This document shows positions 1 through 4,254 of a stretch of DNA of 5,175 nt, piece by piece. The stretch is taken from contig CAMVBP010000149.1 in NCBI GenBank assembly GCA_947165795.1, forward strand, positions 1 through 5,175, in the 5' to 3' direction. Position numbers and translations under genes: made by a program. How positions within the stretch are numbered: the stretch's first letter is position 1; every line of letters begins with the position of its first letter. The notes under the pieces were generated by a model. It searched no databases. It worked only from the letters and a program-made list of their open reading frames with translations, and was not told the origin of the DNA. This DNA comes from an uncultured Treponema sp. Lineage in GTDB: Bacteria; Spirochaetota; Spirochaetia; Treponematales; Treponemataceae.

Positions 1-698
1 CTGTAAGCTCCGGTAAGAGCATCATGTCCAACCTTTACTTTTAATTCTGTGCTGGGCGTTGCGTATTTCTGAACTGCCAGAGTAAGATTCGTAAATGCAT
101 TAAAAATACAAAAGCAGAGAAAATAAGTTGCAACCAGAGCCGCAAGATTCATTGCAAGAATTAAAAAATTATACATTGAATGAATCAAACAAAAATGATA
201 AAGCGCATATATAATCTGTAAAATTCCGCAGATTATGAAAACATAAGTATTAGCTTTTTTTCCAAGCGGACAGGTTACAATTACGGGAATTAAATAAATA
301 ATGGAAAGATATATGAATCCCCAGTGGCCAAAACTGTATACTGTAGTTACTAAAATATAAAGTGAACAGATTATTATTTTTTTCCAGTAAAAGCTTACTC
401 TTTTATAAATGCTTAAAAGTGAAAAAAATAAAGTCCAGTTAATTAGATTCGGTAAAAGCAAGTGACGGCGGAAATATGCAAAATCGGGAATCCAGCGGCT
501 TGGAATAAAAAGAGTTTCGTCAGAAGAAGAAATGTCTCCATATTTTATAAAAAGAAACATGAAAACTTCGGTAAAAAAAACGAAAATCATGGAACAGCAA
601 AGACCAAATTTTACTTTGTTCATATACTCGGTTACATGTTTTTCGTAGACAACATTAGAAGTATATTCTCTTCCCTCGTCTAATTTTCTAAACTTCAC
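1..698 (-). CDS. membrane-bound GGDEF protein (probable diguanylate cyclase), C-terminus cut by window edge
   Basis: Reading the minus strand from GTG at 698 gives 232 codons open to the left edge. Residues 1-33 are polar. About six hydrophobic segments follow, near 34-52, 80-97, 108-122, 127-144, 152-172 and 176-204. After a short linker comes VGHDALTGAY (223-232), which matches the DxLTG(x)YNR opening of GGDEF domains; the rest of that domain, including the GGDEF signature, lies outside the window. The expected role is synthesis of c-di-GMP from two GTP at the inner membrane, controlled by the membrane segment, which I cannot assign to a named sensor family. The start is uncertain. An in-frame TGA at 725-723 limits the N-terminus, GTG 698 has no Shine-Dalgarno, and the next in-frame start is ATG 623, also with a weak one. 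Residues 2-26 look like ordinary protein and a TATAAT lies 6 nt upstream of the GTG, so I chose 698. It is divergent from the zinc-ribbon gene. Confidence 0.72.
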   Translation of the reverse strand, partial: MKFRKLDEGREYTSNVVYEKHVTEYMNKVKFGLCCSMIFVFFTEVFMFLFIKYGDISSSDETLFIPSRWIPDFAYFRRHLLLPNLINWTLFFSLLSIYKRVSFYWKKIIICSLYILVTTVYSFGHWGFIYLSIIYLIPVIVTCPLGKKANTYVFIICGILQIIYALYHFCLIHSMYNFLILAMNLAALVATYFLCFCIFNAFTNLTLAVQKYATPSTELKVKVGHDALTGAY

Positions 699-704
699 AG
701 TAAA

Positions 705-733
705 ATTATAACAGTTTTTTTTTCAACTCGCAA
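705..733 (-). promoter_or_regulatory. sigma70-type promoter for the GGDEF membrane gene
   Basis: On the minus strand TTGCGA (733-728) is followed by a 17-bp spacer and a perfect TATAAT (710-705), preceded by TGT, an extended -10. The predicted start of transcription falls at about 698, on the proposed GTG start codon, so the mRNA may be leaderless. The spacer contains nine consecutive A residues (723-715). No transcript data; the call rests on motif match and spacing. Confidence 0.6.
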
Positions 734-756
734 CATTTAAAAACCTGTGTTATACT
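728..756 (+). promoter_or_regulatory. extended -10 promoter for the zinc-ribbon/FGE-like gene
   Basis: TATACT at 751-756 is preceded by TGT (748-750), giving an extended -10. Seventeen bp upstream lies TCGCAA (728-733), a weak -35 that is the reverse complement of the -35 proposed for the divergent gene. Transcription should start near 763, leaving a leader of about 60 nt before the ATG at 823. Confidence 0.5.
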
Positions 757-784
757 TAATGTATCATAACTTTTTTACTCAGAC

Positions 785-798
785 GCCGGTTTTCTGGC
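785..798 (+). other. small hairpin in the 5' leader
   Basis: GCCGG (785-789) can pair with CTGGC (794-798) around a TTTT loop, with one G-U pair. It sits in the predicted leader, 14 nt before the Shine-Dalgarno. There is no following U tract, so it is not a terminator. It is short enough to be chance; a role in mRNA stability or translation is only a guess. Confidence 0.2.
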
Positions 799-811
799 TG
801 CCACAGGGGTT

Positions 812-817
812 AAGGAG
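812..817 (+). promoter_or_regulatory. strong Shine-Dalgarno for the gene at 823
   Basis: AAGGAG ends 5 nt before ATG 823. It fixes that start and is the strongest ribosome binding site in the window; the proposed starts at 698, 1877, 4196 and 4255 have weak or no such site. Confidence 0.85.
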
Positions 818-822
818 AAAAT

Positions 823-1800
823 ATGAATAAATGTGTTAAATGCAATACTCAACTTCCAGATGAAGCAAAATTCTGTTTTAAATGCGGTTTCCCTGTAGGC
901 GTACTTGAAGTTTGCCGTTCCTGCAGCGAATGCGGTAACACATTAAGTGCTGTTGATAAATTCTGTTCGCAGTGCGGACTTCCTGTAAAAGTAATTAAAA
1001 CTGAAGGCGAAAATCAGCAGGTTCAGGATGTTCCAAAAGTTCAGCTTGGAAAAACTCCAAAAATGGTTCTTGTTCCTGGAGGCCAGTTTGTTATGGGAGG
1101 CGGTTCAAACGGACTTGTTACTCTTGTAAGCTTCCATATGAGCGAATGCCTTATTACACAAAAACAATTCTCTTATGTAATGGGAAGAAATCCTTCAAAA
1201 TTAGTCGGCGATGACCGCCCGGTAGAATGCGTTAACTGGTGCGAAGCAATTATTTACTGCAATACTTTAAGCGCAATGAGCGGCCTTACTCCATGTTACA
1301 GCATTGGTCCAACAACAGATTTAAGTAAATTCGAAGCTACAAGCCCTGTATGGAAACGAATTGTATGTAATTTTACAGCAAACGGCTTCCGGCTTCCTAC
1401 AGAAGCTGAATGGGAATTTGCTGCAAGAGAAGGAAAATCTTTAAATACAAACATTTATTCCGGAAGTTCAAACATTAATGCTGTTGCGTGGTATGGCGAA
1501 AACAGCGGAATAACAACACACAATGTAGCAACTAAGGAACCAAATTCCCTAAAGCTTTATGACATGTGCGGAAATGTTGCTGAATGGTGCTGGGATTATT
1601 ACAGCGTTACACTTGCTTCAGGTTCGCAGACAAATCCTCATGGACCAACAATGGGCGAAATGCATGTAAAACGTGGTGGAAGCTGGCTTGATGATCCTCA
1701 GCAGTGTACTGTTTTCTATCGAAGCGGAAGTGCACCAAACGGAAAGAGCAGCAGTCTGGGCTTCAGAATCTGCAGAAGCGAAGTAAGTCAGACAATCTGA
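823..1800 (+). CDS. double zinc ribbon fused to an FGE-sulfatase (SUMF1/C-type-lectin-like) domain
   Basis: The 325-residue product has no signal peptide or membrane segment, so it is probably cytoplasmic. Residues 4-21 and 34-51 are two CxxC-x10-CxxC zinc ribbons (C4, C7, C18, C21; C34, C37, C48, C51), with an extra C31 between them. After a polar linker (53-78), residues 79-318 match the SUMF1/FGE family: LVPGGQFVMGG, ITQKQFSYVMGRNPS, GFRLPTEAEWEFAAREG, LYDMCGNVAEWCWD, RGGSW and GFR. True formylglycine-generating enzymes carry two cysteines five residues apart after the GGS motif. Here the first is Asp (D290) and only C295 remains, so sulfatase-activating chemistry is unlikely; a binding or scaffold role is more plausible. 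The zinc ribbons suggest protein or nucleic-acid contact. The start is set by a good Shine-Dalgarno. The STAS gene follows 76 bp later in the same direction with no terminator seen between, so co-transcription is possible. The family is clear; the ligand and job are unknown. Confidence 0.88.
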   Translation: MNKCVKCNTQLPDEAKFCFKCGFPVGVLEVCRSCSECGNTLSAVDKFCSQCGLPVKVIKTEGENQQVQDVPKVQLGKTPKMVLVPGGQFVMGGGSNGLVTLVSFHMSECLITQKQFSYVMGRNPSKLVGDDRPVECVNWCEAIIYCNTLSAMSGLTPCYSIGPTTDLSKFEATSPVWKRIVCNFTANGFRLPTEAEWEFAAREGKSLNTNIYSGSSNINAVAWYGENSGITTHNVATKEPNSLKLYDMCGNVAEWCWDYYSVTLASGSQTNPHGPTMGEMHVKRGGSWLDDPQQCTVFYRSGSAPNGKSSSLGFRICRSEVSQTI

Positions 1801-1820
1801 TGCATCCGGCTGGTTCAAAG

Positions 1821-1850
1821 CTTACAAATACTTGCAAACACTTGCAAAAT
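1821..1850 (+). repeat. three tandem 10-bp direct repeats upstream of the STAS gene
   Basis: The blocks CTTACAAATA (1821-1830), CTTGCAAACA (1831-1840) and CTTGCAAAAT (1841-1850) follow each other with no gap and share CTTRCAAA. The period is about one helical turn, so the copies lie on one DNA face, as in operators for OmpR/PhoB-type regulators. The TTGCAA of the last copy (1842-1847) could also act as a -35, with GAAAAT at 1865-1870 as a poor -10 seventeen bp downstream. Confidence 0.6.
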
Positions 1851-1876
1851 CCTTTTTATCGTGAGAAAATATAAAT

Positions 1877-2176
1877 ATGACTATTACAGAAAATAAAACT
1901 TCTACTTCTGTTGAACTTATTGTACAGGGTAGATTAGATACAAACTCAGCTCCTGAATTGGAAAACAAACTTAAACAGGTTGCTCAGGACGCACAGACTC
2001 TTTATTTAAATCTTGCCGGAGTTGAATACGTTTCAAGTGCAGGTTTAAGAGTAATTCTTCTTGCACACAAACTTATGCTTCCTGTAGGCGGAAAAATGAT
2101 TTTAAAATCACCTTCTTCTTTCTGCCGCCAGGTTCTTGAAGCTACCGGAATGGATGGAATTCTTTCTATAGAATAG
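1877..2176 (+). CDS. STAS-domain anti-sigma-factor antagonist (SpoIIAA/RsbV type)
   Basis: The 99-residue product is one STAS domain of normal length. It has an early beta strand (VELIVQGRLD, 12-21), the NSAPELENKL helix, LYLNLAGVEYVSSAGLRVIL (42-61) and a C-terminal segment ending ATGMDGILSIE. By alignment with the DSSG/DSTG motif of SpoIIAA and RsbV, S54 should be the serine phosphorylated by the partner kinase; the usual preceding Asp is Ser (S53), a common variant in this family. In the unphosphorylated form it should bind the anti-sigma kinase and free its target. The kinase is most likely the product of the converging gene, with dephosphorylation by the PP2C protein beyond it. The ATG has only a weak GAG-type ribosome site. 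The 3' end overlaps the kinase gene by 11 bp on the opposite strand. Confidence 0.9.
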   Translation: MTITENKTSTSVELIVQGRLDTNSAPELENKLKQVAQDAQTLYLNLAGVEYVSSAGLRVILLAHKLMLPVGGKMILKSPSSFCRQVLEATGMDGILSIE

Positions 2177-2579
2177 CCTTCTTAATTCTTAAAACATTTT
2201 TTCCATCGCGATATTCATATTCTACATTGTCCATATATTTTTTGGTCAGGAAAATTCCAAGGCCGCCAATATCCCGTTCTTCTGCAGAAAGCGTAAGATC
2301 GGGATCTTTTTTTTGCAAAGGATTAAATGCTTTTCCGTTATCGCTAAAAGAAATTTCCAGAACGGAATTATCATAAGAAATTGAAATTTCTACATTGCCT
2401 GTTTTTTCCGGTCTTTCTTTATAGGCATAGTGGCAGATATTCACAAAAATTTCTTCCACAGCTAAATCTATAAAATTAACTGTATTTTCATCGCAATCCT
2501 TGCAGATAAGCTTGTGAATATGATTATTTAATTCTTCGAGATTTTCATCCTTTGCTTCTATCTTCAAATCTAAATTCAT
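2166..2579 (-). CDS. anti-sigma factor / serine-protein kinase (SpoIIAB/RsbW type, HATPase_c_2)
   Basis: The 137 residues fit the single GHKL ATPase domain of RsbW/SpoIIAB proteins. Visible motifs are the N box LAVEEIFVNICHYAY (39-53) with E43 and N47, the G1 box FSDNGKAFNP (78-87) with D80 and G82, and the G2 box IGGLGIFLTKKY (104-115). The Glu and Asn that serve catalysis and magnesium binding in SpoIIAB are kept, so it is probably an active kinase. It should phosphorylate the STAS antagonist and bind a sigma factor or other target; none is encoded here. The ATG lies 3 nt after the stop of the upstream phosphatase gene, with AAAGGA (2591-2586) inside that gene's last codons as ribosome site, so the two genes are probably one operon with coupled translation. 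An A8 run (2314-2307 on the coding strand) is a possible slippage site. Confidence 0.9.
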   Translation of the reverse strand: MNLDLKIEAKDENLEELNNHIHKLICKDCDENTVNFIDLAVEEIFVNICHYAYKERPEKTGNVEISISYDNSVLEISFSDNGKAFNPLQKKDPDLTLSAEERDIGGLGIFLTKKYMDNVEYEYRDGKNVLRIKKAIL

Positions 2580-2582
2580 TCT

Positions 2583-4196
2583 CTATCCTTTATAAATCAT
2601 TTCGAGCATTGTAATATCATCAAATTGCGGAGCATCTTCTACAAACGCCTGAATATCATTTTTTACTCGTTTTACAATCTGTTCAGAAGAGCAGCCCTGC
2701 ATATTATGCATTACTTCCAGAAGTCTGTTTTCGCCGTAAAGTTCATTTGAAAAATTCGTTGCTTCTGTAACGCCATCTGTATAAACAAAAATTCTGTCGC
2801 CTTTTTGAAGCTGAACTGTATGATTCTGATACTTTGTTCCGGACATTCCGGCAAGCATTAAATTTGGTTTTGAAGAAAGATATTCAATTTTGTTATTCAA
2901 ATTAATTATTGGTGCTGTATGACCTGCATTTGCAAAAGTCAAAACTCCTGTTGTAATATCCAGAATTCCAAGCCAGCAGGTAACAAATAATCCCGATTCG
3001 TTTCCTTCGCACAAAAGCATATTTACGTCATTAAAAATATCTGCAGGAGAAATTGAATGAAGTGCCGTATCTTTAATAAGTGTTTTTGTAATAACCATAA
3101 AGAGCGCAGCAGGAACTCCCTTTCCGCTTACATCGCCAACAACTACTGCAAAGTGCGTATCATCTATCATATAAAAATCATAAAAATCTCCGCCGACTTC
3201 TTTTGCAGGCTCCATTAATGCAAACAATTCAATTTCATCATGATTTTCATACGGCGGGAAAACACGCGGAAGCATATCTGCCTGAATTTGTGTTGCAACA
3301 TTCAATTCCGCGCCAAGCCTCTCCTTTTCTGCAGTTGCATGAGTAAGATCCTGAATATAACGGTTCATATCTATGCTCATTTTTTCTACAGATTTAGAAA
3401 GCGTTCCAATTTCATCTTTGTTTTTGATTTTCTTTAACAGTCCGGAAAGTTCTCCATGATGTTCGGCAAAATGCGAAGTTTCGTCTGTAATCAAAACAAT
3501 CGGATGAATAATTTTAAGTACGAGGAAAATTGCATAAAGGACCGTAAAAATAATTGTAAAAATAACTGCCGCAATTAAAATTGAATGAAGGAATGTGCGC
3601 TTGTATTCTTTTATTTCATACATAGGCTTTACAATTCCTATCATGGAATTCACTTTTCCCGAAGAATCTATAAGCGGAATTGCAGTTGTAACGTGGCCGC
3701 CTTCTTCTTTTTTATAAACAAACCAGCTCTGTCTTTCCTTCTTTTCCATAATATCACGAAGGTTCTGGATATATTCCGGTTCCTTTTTTTCCAGTGAACT
3801 GACTTTTCCAAACGGAATAACTGTACTTCCTGCTTCAAGCGAAAGCTTATTTACAGTATCAAAAACGTAGGTTCGTGATTTATAATCCGGATCAATTGTA
3901 GTTACATAAATATAAGCGAGTTCTGCAGTGTTGGTAAGATTATCCAGTTTTTCATTTGTTTCTTCCCAATCTTCGTCTGTTCCATTTTCCAGCCAATATG
4001 GAATTTTATCTGCGTTAATATAGGAAGCTCCGGTATTCGCTATCTGTTCCGTAACGTTTCCATAAACAAGTTCAAGTTCCTTCATGAACTCTTTATAACC
4101 GACATAACTGTTTAAAACACACATCAATCCGCCGAACAAAACTGCTCCCAAAAGAAGTTTTACGGCAAGTATAGAAAATCTGAATTTGTTTTTCAT
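2583..4196 (-). CDS. membrane sensor PP2C/SpoIIE-type phosphatase with HAMP domain (RsbU-like)
   Basis: The 537-residue product starts with a membrane segment (about 10-29). An extracytoplasmic region (30-200) follows that looks like a Cache/PAS-fold sensor, judged by AYIYVTT (94-100), YVFDT (110-114), HVTTAIPLIDSSGKV (168-182) and a closing IGIVKPM. The second membrane segment is 205-230. A HAMP domain covers 231-283, with P232 and DEIG (261-264), then a helical linker ending in the RsbU-like NVATQIQADMLP (299-310). The phosphatase domain runs from 320 to 535 and has the expected metal-binding motifs: EVGGDFYD (333-340), VGDVSGKGVPAAL (353-365), YTDGVTEA (472-479) and FDDITM (525-530). It should dephosphorylate the STAS antagonist when an outside signal is sensed. 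The ATG has no Shine-Dalgarno but TATAAT lies 7 nt before it. It is followed at once by the kinase gene and is divergent from the lipoprotein gene. Confidence 0.92.
   Translation of the reverse strand: MKNKFRFSILAVKLLLGAVLFGGLMCVLNSYVGYKEFMKELELVYGNVTEQIANTGASYINADKIPYWLENGTDEDWEETNEKLDNLTNTAELAYIYVTTIDPDYKSRTYVFDTVNKLSLEAGSTVIPFGKVSSLEKKEPEYIQNLRDIMEKKERQSWFVYKKEEGGHVTTAIPLIDSSGKVNSMIGIVKPMYEIKEYKRTFLHSILIAAVIFTIIFTVLYAIFLVLKIIHPIVLITDETSHFAEHHGELSGLLKKIKNKDEIGTLSKSVEKMSIDMNRYIQDLTHATAEKERLGAELNVATQIQADMLPRVFPPYENHDEIELFALMEPAKEVGGDFYDFYMIDDTHFAVVVGDVSGKGVPAALFMVITKTLIKDTALHSISPADIFNDVNMLLCEGNESGLFVTCWLGILDITTGVLTFANAGHTAPIINLNNKIEYLSSKPNLMLAGMSGTKYQNHTVQLQKGDRIFVYTDGVTEATNFSNELYGENRLLEVMHNMQGCSSEQIVKRVKNDIQAFVEDAPQFDDITMLEMIYKG
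2586..2591 (-). promoter_or_regulatory. ribosome binding site of the anti-sigma kinase gene, inside the phosphatase gene
   Basis: AAAGGA on the minus strand ends 6 nt before ATG 2579 and lies within the last codons of the phosphatase gene, just before its TAG. Ribosomes ending the first gene would stop on the start site of the second, which supports translational coupling. Confidence 0.65.
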
Positions 4197-4203
4197 ATCT
4201 AAT

Positions 4204-4232
4204 ATTATAACTTGAAATCTTGATTATTGCAC
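4204..4232 (-). promoter_or_regulatory. promoter for the phosphatase-kinase operon
   Basis: A perfect TATAAT lies at 4209-4204 on the minus strand, 7 nt before the ATG at 4196. The hexamer 17 bp upstream is GTGCAA (4232-4227), a poor -35 (3 of 6). The expected transcription start is at 4197 or 4196, so the mRNA would have almost no leader, in keeping with the lack of a Shine-Dalgarno. Confidence 0.5.
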
Positions 4233-4254
4233 AAAATTCGAGTACGCTTTTTAT

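Noticed and set aside
573..580. T8 run in the coding strand of the GGDEF membrane gene as a phase-variation site
   Set aside because: It encodes hydrophobic residues of a membrane helix, and runs of 7-8 are frequent in this AT-rich sequence; no sign of a disrupted frame.
632..655. Seven-codon minus-strand frame (ATG 655 to TAA 632) after a GAGGGAAGAG stretch
   Set aside because: The purine stretch is too far from the ATG and the frame is inside the coding region if GTG 698 is the start; too little to call a leader peptide.
462..683. Plus-strand open frame of 73 codons
   Set aside because: It lies wholly inside the minus-strand GGDEF membrane gene and its product has no recognisable pattern.
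763..822. Leader of the zinc-ribbon gene as a c-di-GMP riboswitch
   Set aside because: At about 60 nt it is too short for the known c-di-GMP riboswitch classes and shows only one small hairpin.
1788..1800. TCAGA-CAA-TCTGA inverted repeat at the stop codon of the FGE-like gene as a terminator
   Set aside because: The stem is only 5 bp, low in GC, and is not followed by a T run.
1618..1818. Minus-strand open frame of 66 codons
   Set aside because: It is antisense to the conserved C-terminal motifs of the FGE-like gene, which explain the sequence better.
2159..2174. ATTCT/AGAAT hairpin at the convergent gene ends as a bidirectional terminator
   Set aside because: The 5-bp A/T-rich stem lies within the coding overlap and lacks an adjoining T tract on either strand.
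3240..3797. Two plus-strand open frames (3240-3437 and 3585-3797)
   Set aside because: Both are antisense to the sensor phosphatase gene, are Phe/Cys-rich as expected from the complement of A-rich codons, and have no convincing ribosome site.
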